A stretch of 64,000 nucleotides of DNA from Prostheceraeus crozeri (taxonomy: Eukaryota; Platyhelminthes; Polycladida; Euryleptidae): contig CAJQUW010007055.1 of the NCBI GenBank assembly GCA_907163375.1, positions 211,001-275,000 of the forward strand. The letters run 5' to 3'. The notes below the pieces were generated by a model. That model was not told the DNA's origin, did no database searches, and was given only the letters and a program-made list of their open reading frames with translations. The position numbers were made by a program, and so were the translations under genes. Shown one piece after another: positions 23,267-32,900 of the stretch. How positions within the stretch are numbered: the first letter of the stretch is position 1; each line of letters begins with the position of its first letter.

Positions 23267-23731
23267 ATGAATCCAACTGCCTCATTTTATTCACGACCCT
23301 CCTATGTAAGTGGTGGAGGACAAATTTACATCGGCGCTCGCCGCCAACGTGGAGGTAGCATACTTGGTGCACTGAAATCTGTTGTAGCACCTCTCATATC
23401 CAATGTCGGTAGATCTTTAAAACGAAATGTTTTAAGTAATGCCGTTGGCTTTGCTGGCGATGTTGCTAGTGATCTTTCCAGAGGTAGAAGTTTTAAGAGC
23501 AGTTTGTTGAATCGTGGGAAGGAACGCGGTTTAAAAACATTGAAGCAGACCTTTGCTGGTGTTACTCAAGGAAAGAAATCACCTAAACGAATGAATAAAG
23601 GAGGAAACATCGCGGAGCTGGTAAGGTGCGATCTTCAGTCAAAAGGCATTCACGCAAACGTCGCAGAGTCTCTAATCATTCATCAGGCACTAAACGACGA
23701 CGCTGCCATAACTTCTAATCATGGAGTGTAA
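23267..23731 (+). CDS. pVI/pX-like minor virion protein
   Basis: 154 residues from ATG 23267. The region RRQRGGSILGALKSVVAPL, then GDVASDLSRGRSFK and KERGLKTLKQ, matches a protein conserved next to the capsid gene of Polintons and adintoviruses. It has a Gly-rich amphipathic helix that may disrupt membranes, then a basic DNA-binding segment. The RGG upstream of SILG resembles an adenain-type processing site, although the P4 residue is not the expected hydrophobic one. It overlaps the ATG at 23721 by 11 bases. The frame is intact. Confidence 0.7.
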   Translation: MNPTASFYSRPSYVSGGGQIYIGARRQRGGSILGALKSVVAPLISNVGRSLKRNVLSNAVGFAGDVASDLSRGRSFKSSLLNRGKERGLKTLKQTFAGVTQGKKSPKRMNKGGNIAELVRCDLQSKGIHANVAESLIIHQALNDDAAITSNHGV

Positions 23732-24997
23732 AACTTCCGGTTTTGTTTGTTTGATCAACAAGCCATACAGACAGATATTCTTAGTTCAAGTATTGTAGAT
23801 TATCATCCTCGAACAGCTGAGAATGCTGGCCCCATTGAATTTGTTATTCCTGGTGGTAGTGATGACTACATAGATTTGAGTTATGCGATGCTTGATTTGA
23901 GGTTTAGAATTCAGCAAGCAGATGGCACTGCTATTGACGATGCACATAAAGTTGGACTGAACAATTTACCATTGACTACATTACTTCGCGATGTTTCTCT
24001 AACGATTGGAGAGCAGCAGGTGGAAGGTGGTCAAAGCGATTATCCCTATAAATCATATTTCAATCATGTATCACAGTTTCATCCAGCAGCACAAAAAAGT
24101 CATATGGAAGCCATGGGATGGTACAGAGATGAAGCAGGAAAATTTGATGTTGAAACAAACAGTGGCTTTGTAAAGCGATCTGCTATGATTAAAGATAGTA
24201 GAGTATGTCAGCTATATGGTCCGCTGAATTTAGACTTCTTTAGACAGTCAAAGTTTTTACTCTGTAATACCAGCATGCGACTCAAGCTGACATTGAATAA
24301 GCCTGAAGTTGCGCTGAATGCATTTGGTAAAGTTGACAATTTTAGAATTCATGTGGAAGATATTGCACTTTACATTCGTCGAGTAGTACCGAATCCAAGT
24401 GTCATTAGAGGACATGCTGAAGGTCTTAACCGCCAAAATGCCATTTACCCCGTTCAGCATACAAAGCTTCTCACCTTTACAATTCCGAAAGATCAAAAGA
24501 GTTTCATGAAAGATGGCCTCTTTCCATCGGAAGCACCGAAGCTCCTCATGGTGGCAATGGTTGAAAATGATGCATTTAATGGTAATATAAAGAAGAATCC
24601 TTTCAATTTTAAACACAATCAGTTAAGTGAAATTGCTTTACGTGTAAATGGTGTGAGTCATCCTGGTCCACCCTAAAAACCAGATTTTGCTTCGGATCAA
24701 TTTATGCGCAGTTATGTTGATTTTATGGATGTCTTTGGCTTTTACAATACGGATGACACCAACGGACTCACTATGAAAGAGTTTAAGAGTGGATATACTA
24801 TTTATGCATTTGATTTGACTGCTGACAGCGATATTAGTGCCCCCTATCGTCAAGCGAACGTGCCTCATAATATTCGTTTGGATTTGACGTTCAAAAGAAC
24901 ACTACCTGAGACGATCAATGTATTAATTTATGCAGTCTTCGATTCAAATATTGAAATTACAAAGTATCGTGACGTGATTCTTCAGTATAATCGTTAA
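23721..24997 (+). pseudogene. Major capsid protein (double jelly-roll), broken
   Basis: The main frame (23747-24676) contains the conserved start region TDILSSSIVDYHPRT, GPIEFVIPGGSDDYIDLS, the strand RDVSLTIGEQQV and the region around YPYKSYFNH, as in Polinton major capsid proteins. Two lesions are visible. The likely start ATG at 23721 is in a different frame from the body, with the change in the T-rich stretch 23738-23752, and there is an in-frame TAA at 24674-24676. After that stop the same frame continues (KPDFASDQF, DVFGFYNTDD, LTFKRTLPETINV) to the natural stop at 24995. The product would be a single two-jelly-roll chain of about 420 residues if unbroken. The stop overlaps the protease start (TAATG). 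Confidence 0.88.
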
Positions 24998-25458
24998 TGA
25001 GTTGGTTGACTGCTGACGATATTAAGACTAAAGTGCAGCGTAATGCAGACGAAGCGACGTTGAAAGCTTTCGATAATGTCTATTCACTCGATACCTTACC
25101 ACCTGCAGTAAATCACTATCCCATCTTTATTGTGCTAAACACTCATTCGCAGAATTTAGGCGGTGAGCATTGGAAAGCGATCTTTATTGGAGAAGACCGA
25201 CGTGGTGAACTATTTGACTCTCTTGCTCAATCTCCAAATATACCAACACAACAGTGGTTGAGAAAACATACGCGTCAATATCAGCGAAATGAACGCCTAC
25301 TACAACATCCACTTTCATCAACGTGTGGTGCTTTTGTACTGTACTTCATCTTAAAACGTTTACATGTATCTCGATTTGTATCTGTTATTCAAAACTTTTC
25401 ATGTAATCCATCCTCTAATGAAAAAATGATTTGTAAGTTCTATCATGATTTGAAATAA
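24997..25458 (+). CDS. Adenain-like cysteine protease
   Basis: The 153-residue protein begins at ATG 24997, sharing a base with the capsid stop. Catalytic positions of the adenovirus protease family are readable: His58 (GEHWKA), Asp74 (ELFDS), Gln103 (LLQHP) and Cys110 (SSTCGAF). Family members mature capsid proteins inside the particle. The size is slightly shorter than adenain. No lesion was found. A poly(A) signal AATAAA overlaps the stop codon (25455-25461), and the convergent TBP-like gene ends 27 bases beyond. Confidence 0.9.
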   Translation: MSWLTADDIKTKVQRNADEATLKAFDNVYSLDTLPPAVNHYPIFIVLNTHSQNLGGEHWKAIFIGEDRRGELFDSLAQSPNIPTQQWLRKHTRQYQRNERLLQHPLSSTCGAFVLYFILKRLHVSRFVSVIQNFSCNPSSNEKMICKFYHDLK

Positions 25459-25484
25459 AAACATCATGTTGGAAAAATTGTTTT
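25459..25484. terminator. Convergent 3' ends with poly(A) signals on both strands
   Basis: GAAATAAAAAC on plus at 25454-25464 and AAAATAAAAAAC on minus at about 25479-25490 serve the protease and the TBP-like gene. The two coding regions are separated by only 26 bases. Confidence 0.6.
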
Positions 25485-26030
25485 TTATTTTACAATCCGC
25501 TGGGTACGTACATACTCGATGAGATAGTCTAGGATCACATTTACTTGTACATGAGATTTTAGTCCAGTAATGATCACTTTACTATTATAAAAGATTGCCA
25601 CATGCACAGGTAACCAACAACTAATAAGAGCTGCAGGAAAAAGTTCGGGTTCATAACACAAATTGTAACTGCTGGTACGAATCTTCAAAAATGATACACT
25701 TTCACTCAATTGAGTAGAGATCACCATATTGTCCACAGTCAGATTCGACATCACACACCTCTCCCTCTTCCATATCCGACGTAGTAGTCTTTGTAGCTCT
25801 AAGCGCATTGACTGCGCCGATGAATGAGAAAGGGCGCCGAGAATCTGTACAGTCCCATTTGGGAAGAGTTGAAGATTCCGTGAATTGTTCATCTTCACCA
25901 CTAACATTTGAGGTCGGCCCGGGTAATACTTGCTGTTTGGAAGGTGTTGGTGTAATGTTGTGAGATCGATTTTGGTGTAGAGTCTGAAGCGACGGAGAAT
26001 GTTGACGATGGTGTAGCGATGGCGCTTCAT
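25485..26030 (-). CDS. TATA-binding-protein-like protein, two repeats
   Basis: 181 residues from ATG 26030, the size of a TBP core. Two imperfect repeats are visible. Repeat 1 (about 7-88) has IDLTTLHQHLPNSKYYPGRP and LQLFPNGTVQILG. Repeat 2 (about 97-175) has the hallmark CYEPELFPAALI followed by VAIFYNSKVIITGLKS. These match the saddle-forming strands of TBP, including the F/YxxGKxxxTG turn in each half. Of the four phenylalanines that kink DNA in TBP, F56, F131 and F147 appear kept, while the first is replaced near P40. The protein probably binds element promoters and recruits host polymerase II factors. A longer frame upstream to 26174 overlaps another gene and lacks TBP features, so I chose the internal ATG. 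Confidence 0.82.
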   Translation of the reverse strand: MKRHRYTIVNILRRFRLYTKIDLTTLHQHLPNSKYYPGRPQMLVVKMNNSRNLQLFPNGTVQILGALSHSSAQSMRLELQRLLRRIWKRERCVMSNLTVDNMVISTQLSESVSFLKIRTSSYNLCYEPELFPAALISCWLPVHVAIFYNSKVIITGLKSHVQVNVILDYLIEYVRTQRIVK

Positions 26031-26352
26031 GATGAAAAAATGAGTAAATTGAGCGATGTACCTTCCTTTTATACTTTTCCCAACTACCTTGATGAAATGT
26101 GAAGTTAGTATGGAGTTGGGAATGATAGAGTTGAATTCGCCGATTGTTGACGCGCAACCAGATGCGATTTCCAATACGTGAATGTCTTTTCATATAGAAG
26201 TATTTCAAATCCTTCATGATATGATGTAGAGATTGAAAATGACGATAAGATAAAGCAAACTCTCTTCTCACATTTCCAGTTGAATCTTTGAAATAGACGT
26301 TTCGATCATGATCCGTTTCAATACGTTGTAGGGAATCTAATTTCCAACTCAT
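25702..26352 (-). CDS. PC4-like protein B with Ser/acid-rich tail overlapping the TBP-like gene
   Basis: ATG 26352 opens 216 residues. Residues 1-110 align with the protein from 26731 throughout (LDSLQ.I..D...NV.FK, IM.DL.YF, I.IYHS or similar, WEKY, HRSI). The pattern of strands ending in a helix that starts L-S/T-x-x-x-F recalls the single-strand DNA-binding fold of PC4/Sub1, possibly twice per protein. The last 100 residues are low-complexity and acidic (MEEGEVCDVESD) and lie over the TBP-like frame at 25702-26030. That tail could be real overprinting or a chance opening. The fold call is tentative. Confidence 0.55.
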   Translation of the reverse strand: MSWKLDSLQRIETDHDRNVYFKDSTGNVRREFALSYRHFQSLHHIMKDLKYFYMKRHSRIGNRIWLRVNNRRIQLYHSQLHTNFTFHQGSWEKYKRKVHRSIYSFFHHEAPSLHHRQHSPSLQTLHQNRSHNITPTPSKQQVLPGPTSNVSGEDEQFTESSTLPKWDCTDSRRPFSFIGAVNALRATKTTTSDMEEGEVCDVESDCGQYGDLYSIE

Positions 26353-26374
26353 GGTGCGTGATAGTCATGTCTGA

Positions 26375-26731
26375 TTAAGATTTGCATAGTAGGGCGATGA
26401 ACTCACGACGAATAAATGTCATGATGGAGCGATGTATGTATCTTCTATACTTCTCCCAATTGTATTTGCGAAATGAGAAACAGTTTGCGGAATGAGAATG
26501 GTAGATTTGAATTTCATTTCTGTAATGTTGAAGCCAAACTTGATCACCCAAGGAGATGAATCTTAATGTTTCAAAATATTCCAAATCCCTCATGATATCA
26601 TTGAGGTTGACAAATTGTCGCCATGTTAATGTAATACCTCTTGATGTATGACCATGAGAATTTTTGAAATGTACGTTTCCATCACGATCAACTCTGATAT
26701 ATTGTAGAGAGTCCAAAATCCAAGTCTTCAT
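26375..26731 (-). CDS. PC4-like protein A
   Basis: 118 residues from ATG 26731. It is a clear paralogue of the adjacent protein B: RDGNVHFKNSHG, RGITLTWRQFVNLNDIM, then LGDQVWLQHYRNEIQIYHS and WEKYRRYIHRSI. The GITLT-x-x-QF-x-x-L stretch resembles the helix entry of PC4 (KGISL-x-x-x-QW-x-x-L). PC4 proteins bind single-stranded DNA and help polymerase II start transcription, which would suit the TBP-like neighbour. The gene ends soon after the shared domain with no tail. It is divergent from the gene at 26767, with only 35 bases between the start codons. Confidence 0.55.
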   Translation of the reverse strand: MKTWILDSLQYIRVDRDGNVHFKNSHGHTSRGITLTWRQFVNLNDIMRDLEYFETLRFISLGDQVWLQHYRNEIQIYHSHSANCFSFRKYNWEKYRRYIHRSIMTFIRREFIALLCKS

Positions 26732-26766
26732 GATGTTATGCAAAGCCGCAGATCAGCAATATCAAA
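26732..26766. promoter_or_regulatory. Compact divergent start region
   Basis: Only 35 bases separate ATG 26731 (minus) and ATG 26767 (plus). Promoter elements must lie inside the coding regions or leaders are extremely short. No TATA box is visible in this gap. Confidence 0.4.
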
Positions 26767-28164
26767 ATGTCGTTTTATCATATTTTGCTTAGCAATACGG
26801 CTACAAAGAGATTTGCTAGTAATCGAGCCGCACTCTTTTCTACTCCCATTGATCATGCACAACAGCTAAATGGAAATTGGGAAGTGGGTGTCACTCAACT
26901 TGTTTATAGCAACTGTGTCTATACTTTTGATCATGAGGTGATGACTATTAATATGAGACGTACAGCTGCTTACCAATGTGAAAAGGGGTGCCGAGTATAC
27001 ATTCCACAGTGGCCAAAGAAAGATCTCTTATCATGTAAAAAGTTTATATATGATTTCTTGAATAAAGCGTGTAAACATATTGCCCAATTTACTCCGCACA
27101 ATGATGATCATAATTATGTACATCTTGTAGTTGAGAAAGATTGGATTGTTGGTTTAAGTCCAAGTTTAAGAAATGATTTAGGTTACCTCGCTAGCGCCTT
27201 AACAAGCTATGATAATTTTAACGTTAATTACCACATAAGTGGTCATAAACAGTTAATATATCGAGACGAAGCTTATTATGTAGATCTTATTCCAAAAAAT
27301 GAGAAGACGTTGGTGAAGAAGATTGTGATTAAGCCAAGAAAGACAAACATGACTCCTGAAACATTATTGAAGAAATTTAATTATCTCCTTCGAGTTGATG
27401 GTAAACAAGTGGCAACATTGACTTATATCAAATCATCTAATCATATTGCAATAATTAAATTAAATGATGATGATCTAGTATTAGTTTGTTCAAAAGATTT
27501 TCATCAGTTCTTAAGACATCGTTCTGCAGCTGTTCATGGAAAATCTGATATGCAACATTTACCATGTGAAAGGCCAAATCAATTTGATACAGAATGGGCC
27601 GTATCTTTATACAGAAAGTGTGTACAGCCTTTCGGTGGTGTCTTACATGAAACAAGAGTGTTGATGCCTCGCATTATTACTTCGGTTAAATTGGTTGTAG
27701 ATTATTTAAATGAAGTGATTAATGAGCAACATGTTTCATTTTCTGAAAAAGAAGGTGCTTTGTCTCTCACTATAAGTGGAAAAGGTATTGAACTAATTAT
27801 GGATAAAACTCTAATGGACATTTTGGGTTTTGATCAAAATATCTTTAAAAGTGGTACTGTAACCAAAGCTAGCGCAGACATGTCACTATCGCGTCGTATT
27901 AACTATTTTCAGATATATTCCAATATTGGTGAAGATGTACGTGTGGGAGATGTTGAAGCTCTATTGCTAGCAATGATACCATACCAGCCAAAAAGCTGCA
28001 GTATTTTATCTGAGCATACTTTCAAGAAAGTGCATTATACAAAGCTGAAATCAAACTACATCCCACAAATTGATACTGCCATTTATGACGATGCTGGTGC
28101 GTTGATTCCTTTTCATAAAGATGCTGTGACAAGTATCACACTCCATTTCCGAATGAAGAGTTAA
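26767..28164 (+). CDS. WEVG-type Polinton virion protein, intact
   Basis: 465 uninterrupted residues from ATG 26767. The N-terminal motif FYHILLSNTATKRFASN and NGNWEVGVTQLVYSN is the signature of a protein conserved across animal Polintons (xLxSNxSxxxFPxN, then L-x-G-x-WEVGL-x-x-I-x-Y). The C-terminus (FQIYSNIGEDVRVGDVEALLL, then YIPQIDTAIYDDAG and ITLHFR) is equally typical. The family is probably a vertex or penton-like structural protein. The exact virion role is an inference from its constant presence with capsid genes. A decayed paralogue follows directly. Confidence 0.72.
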   Translation: MSFYHILLSNTATKRFASNRAALFSTPIDHAQQLNGNWEVGVTQLVYSNCVYTFDHEVMTINMRRTAAYQCEKGCRVYIPQWPKKDLLSCKKFIYDFLNKACKHIAQFTPHNDDHNYVHLVVEKDWIVGLSPSLRNDLGYLASALTSYDNFNVNYHISGHKQLIYRDEAYYVDLIPKNEKTLVKKIVIKPRKTNMTPETLLKKFNYLLRVDGKQVATLTYIKSSNHIAIIKLNDDDLVLVCSKDFHQFLRHRSAAVHGKSDMQHLPCERPNQFDTEWAVSLYRKCVQPFGGVLHETRVLMPRIITSVKLVVDYLNEVINEQHVSFSEKEGALSLTISGKGIELIMDKTLMDILGFDQNIFKSGTVTKASADMSLSRRINYFQIYSNIGEDVRVGDVEALLLAMIPYQPKSCSILSEHTFKKVHYTKLKSNYIPQIDTAIYDDAGALIPFHKDAVTSITLHFRMKS

Positions 28165-28203
28165 TGCAAAAGTATGCTAATATATTTTTCCAATGTGAAT
28201 AAT

Positions 28204-29723
28204 ATGGAAAGTGAAAATAAGGACTCGTTTCTAATCTACTTTCCCAGTAATGCTTCTATGAATAAATTTCCCAAAAATAAACCATCAGACTATCGAGTAG
28301 AATTAAATCGCCCACTACATTTAGAAGGTGAATGGGAGGTTGGCGTTTCTAGTATTTGCTATGATAGCAATATTCAGAATGTGAATGATTTGGAATAAAT
28401 GATATTGACTCCTCGCACTCATGATGGAATAACGATGAATAATGCATTCCAGTTCCCATACAATTTAACATCAGATGGAAAGTGGAACTATGAACGGATT
28501 CAGATAAAATCAGATTATTATGGTCCATTTGGGGATGAGAAAATTATTAAGGCATTCAACAGTGGTAATACTTCCATCATGAAGAATAAAAATCAGAAAG
28601 TTTATGAGTTTATTATCTATCATTGGAGTGGGAGACAGTTCCTCCGCTTTCATTCTTTTACTAAAGGTCTTACGCTGAGGTTGGATAATGAATTCTATCC
28701 ACATCTTGGTTTTGGTCATGGACTACATCTAACGTCAATTGCTACTGCAAATGTTAAAAAGTTTATTCAAATCGAATCAACAAATTTCATTATAGATTTA
28801 AAATATTTGATGAAGATGTTGTAGAATGCGAAGAACGCATCATTTTGAAAAAGCGTGGTGTTCAACCTTTATCACTTATTGAGTTAGTAAAACGATGGAA
28901 TGAGACTGTGGGTAAGAAGTATGGAGAGAAAATTATGGCAGACAAAGATAAGTTGGTTATTCAGAAATATAATGACAAACTTACAGTTTATTTCTCTCCA
29001 ACCTTGCGTCATTTTGTAAGACATTATACACCTATTATTGGAAGCGGTGTGGTGTATGCTTCTCATGAATATCACACTAAAGCTGATTCAGTTAATGATG
29101 AATGGTGGGTGGACATCTATGGCGATCGCATCAAGAAAATTTACCAGTCTTTTGAAGAATCTAAAGTTGCTATCAATATAATGCCGCGTCTATATCATAC
29201 AGTTGAAAGCTTCATTCATGTAGTAAATCCTTATATACAACAGAAGTTGAAGCATGTGATGAAAAGTAAATATGATGTAAAGACACACCACATTTCGTTT
29301 TCAATTGAAAATCAACGCGTTGTTCTGAAACTGGGTGATGACATTCAATGTCAATTGAGTAAAAATTTGAAAAAACTCTTTGGTTTTTCAATGCTACAAA
29401 CTGTGTTTGCTGCTGCGCATACGATTGGTATAGAAACACCAATGACACTTGATAAACATGAACAGCACCTTTACATTCAAAGTGATTTGATTCTACCTAT
29501 TTCTGTTGGTGAGAAAAAAGAATACATTTTACGTGATTTCATTCATGATAAAGACGCTTCATATGGAATAGTCGAGAAGATGTTTGAATCTATTTTCTAT
29601 CATCCCGTCGTCAAACAAACTATACCCTCTATTGCTATCAAAATTACCAATGGTTTACAAGAGTGCATCCATGTGAAAGATACTAAATCCCTCGTAACTT
29701 TAGTGTTTCGGAAAACAAAGTGA
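28204..29723 (+). pseudogene. WEVG-type virion protein paralogue, broken
   Basis: ATG 28204 opens with FLIYFPSNASMNKFPKN and EGEWEVGVSSICY, the same signature as the upstream gene. An in-frame TAA at 28396-28398 interrupts it. The same frame resumes immediately and runs to a stop at 28822, but a frame change near 28798 (in TTTAAAATATTT) moves the coding signal to the frame that ends at 29723. The C-terminal part keeps LYIQSDLILPISVGEKKEYILRDF and the final LVTLVFRK. Unbroken length would be about 506 residues. An AATAAA follows at 29748. This is a second, diverged copy made non-functional by two lesions. Confidence 0.78.
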
Positions 29724-29902
29724 AGTCATTGTGATATGTTTATTGAAATAAAAATATGTATATGAAAAAGTCTTTTCACAGATATAGGGGGAATGGGCTG
29801 ACTGTAGGCATATATTCACAAGGAAGAAACGATCTCATGCGATACATAAAACAGCAATGTTTATCTACAGAAATCAACATCAAAATACTAAGTTAAGGAT
29901 GA
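29724..29902. terminator. Convergent 3' region between virion gene and polymerase
   Basis: Contains GAAATAAAAATATG (29746-29759) as a plus-strand poly(A) signal. No clear AATAAA for the minus-strand polymerase was found within this gap. Confidence 0.4.
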
Positions 29903-32900
29903 TTATGCTAAGACGTCTCCTGAATGTGGTAGTGTGAGTTTAATTCTTTTGGGTGGTGGTATGTTTGTGTCAGGATGTCCATGTGGAAGAGATATGTTAT
30001 GTTCTAACCAGCACCTCTTATCCTCCCATGCTGAAAGCGCCCGTTTCCTAAAAGTATGCGTTTTGATCTCATGCGACTTAGATTTTAAGATTGTCATATT
30101 GACAAACGTTATATTTTTATTTCTATAGGCTTTCCTGAAATTTTTATGTTTCATGTTAGAGACCAATGATCTTGATATGCCTTTAGCACGCTTAATACTA
30201 TCGTCACAATCCTTTAATTTCATACTGTACATTTTTGGACGGAGGAGAATCATTTCATCTATTTCCTTCCCTGCTGTCTCATCCTTAAAGCAGCCAAGTT
30301 TTGTCTTATTTTTGATGGAGTAGAGTGGGTGATCAGTAGGATAATTTGATGTATCAAAATATCTTTCTAAAGATTTTCCTACTTCATTGAAATTTAAATC
30401 TTTTTGAGTGGTAATACCTAAGAAGAAACTATCTGTATCGCCACCCAACAAACGAACCTCTTTTACGAGAGGACATGGTTTTAGTATTTTATAAAAGAGT
30501 TGGTACATTTCAAGCTTAGAATAATCTAGTACAGCTTGGCCAATATAGATGGGCTTGCACAACATAACTTGAGATTTTATCATTTTAACACCTACAAGAT
30601 CCTCATCGATGATGTCTCTATCAATGAAAAGAGGTGATGAGACCAATTTCTTAAATTTTGTAACATCATTGACTAGTTTGTAGTTTACACGTTTTCTAAC
30701 ATCCTCCATCGTCTTACCAAATAGACTATTATTCTTATACTTATAAAAATCTTTTTCAAAATTATTTTGGGCTAGTGCACGTTTCTGGCTGTTGCTATCA
30801 ATATATGGTTTGAGGAAGGCTTTCTGTCTAAATTTAATAATGCGGTGAACTCTTTTTAAAATCATACCCATTTCTAAATAAAATTTTAAGATGCTAAAGT
30901 GGACTAGATAGTTTTCCTTATCATACTGGGTGAGTAAAAGTTTGCGGCAAGGCTTATAGTCGGGTTGACCGCATGATTCTAAATCTTTATGAAATTGTTT
31001 CATAAAGTTGGAAAACATATCTTTGGTCACTTCACCTGATTCGGGTGCGAGTGGAAAATCTACGGTTTTATGTTTAATATTATTTGGATAGATTAGATCT
31101 ATCTCAAAATAATATCCCCAATCACCTTCATCTGGAATTGCTAGTATGTTAGAAGGGTTGGAGAGATGCTGAATTTCACTATCATCTAACCAGCTAAACT
31201 CAGAGTGAGGGAGTGGTTTGGATAGTGAACTACCATATAAATTATTTTGGTCATAATACTTAAGATGAGTCTGATCATCGCCTACTAATTTTGATTTTAA
31301 CCTACGTGTATGTTTATTTACAAATGTGAGACCACCGCGAATTCCTCGCTCAAATAAATTATACATCTCTGGATCTTGTAAGAGATGAATGGTCTCACCA
31401 GTCATTTTAAAAGCAGACTTAAAGGACATGGCTGGCAGACTGACAAAGTGGACGGGATCTAACTTATCTTCTTCTAATGCCACTCGTCGAAACTCCTGAA
31501 ATACATCAGCCAGCAAAAATACACCTAACTTAAGGTAGGCAATCATATATTCGCCAAATGTATGGCAGTCAAATTTTATCCATGCATCTTGTGCATGATC
31601 ATAATCTTCGGTCTTACATTCTGCACCGCTCAAATCATTTTTAAATTTATCTATGGATGGAAGAGAAGTCTCGCCGAGTTTACTAATCGCATCAAAATAT
31701 GCATATGGAAAGACTCCTTTCCGTGTGATGACTTCATCGGTTAGATTTGGATATTGTTTCTTAAGATTTTGTGTTAGTGGAAGAGATTTTAGATTTTGTA
31801 CGAGAGAGGCCAGTGATGCAGTCTTAAATTGGTAGGAATCTAAAAATTTTATATCAAAATAGACCGTCTTATTTTCTTTAGTTTTATCGACAGGCACTTT
31901 TGCTGTCATGGCCATAAACTTCTCTCTCGTTTGTGCTATTACATCAAGTTTCCACTCTTTCATTTGACCTAAACCTCCTTTTATTATCATATGGCTGTCG
32001 TAGCCCTTGAAATTATGGAAAATGACGGGTAATGTACGCCGTTTCATCCTAAGTGAAAAATTGCATTTTGAACATAGTGCGTTTCTAAATTTACCAGTGA
32101 TGTGATCATGGTCGCGCACTTTCTTAATCTTATCATCATCAAATGTTTTACTACATTTGGGACAAACGTTGCAACTATCAGATTTTGCTTGATCATCTGC
32201 TGTCATATGCAATGATCTTCGATAGAGTTCACCATCATACTTTTGTTGAAATTTTACAGCCTGTTCGAGGAATTGTAGGAATTGGTAAATACAATCCTCA
32301 CCTTGCCAGACGTGCATTTTATTTTTTCTATTTTGGAAATGGTCATGCCATACTTCATAGCACGATATGGCTGCTGGCTTGTGGATGATATCATCGATAT
32401 AGCATTCGATGTCAGCATAGATGACACGAAGAGGACTTAGTTCATCGCCATTCTCTCTATATGAAAACTCCTTATCTTTGGGCATGCGCTCCATTTGTAG
32501 TTTACCTCGCTTACACCATTCGTAATGAGTTTCAAATCTATTTTTACTCCTAAAGTTGCGAATGCATCTGTCAGAGTAATAAATCTCTGATGAGGTAGAA
32601 TTTCTTAAGTGGTGGTATAAGCGAGAAATTTTGGGAATAGCGCAGTAGTGCCATTCCTCACTATCATCCTGTCTTACTAATAAAAGGTTGACAACGTGGT
32701 CATAACAACTCGAACGCGAGTTGTAGCGGACACCCTTCAATCCCTTTTCCCAAACATGGAGAACTATTTTGATGTTGTTCAATTTTTCAAATTTTTCTAT
32801 ATCTTTAATTTTCATATCTTCACTATTGCAGTCACCAAACTTTAATTCATTCTCCCACTGTTGATACTTACTCTTACGGTATCGGCTATACTGTACATCA

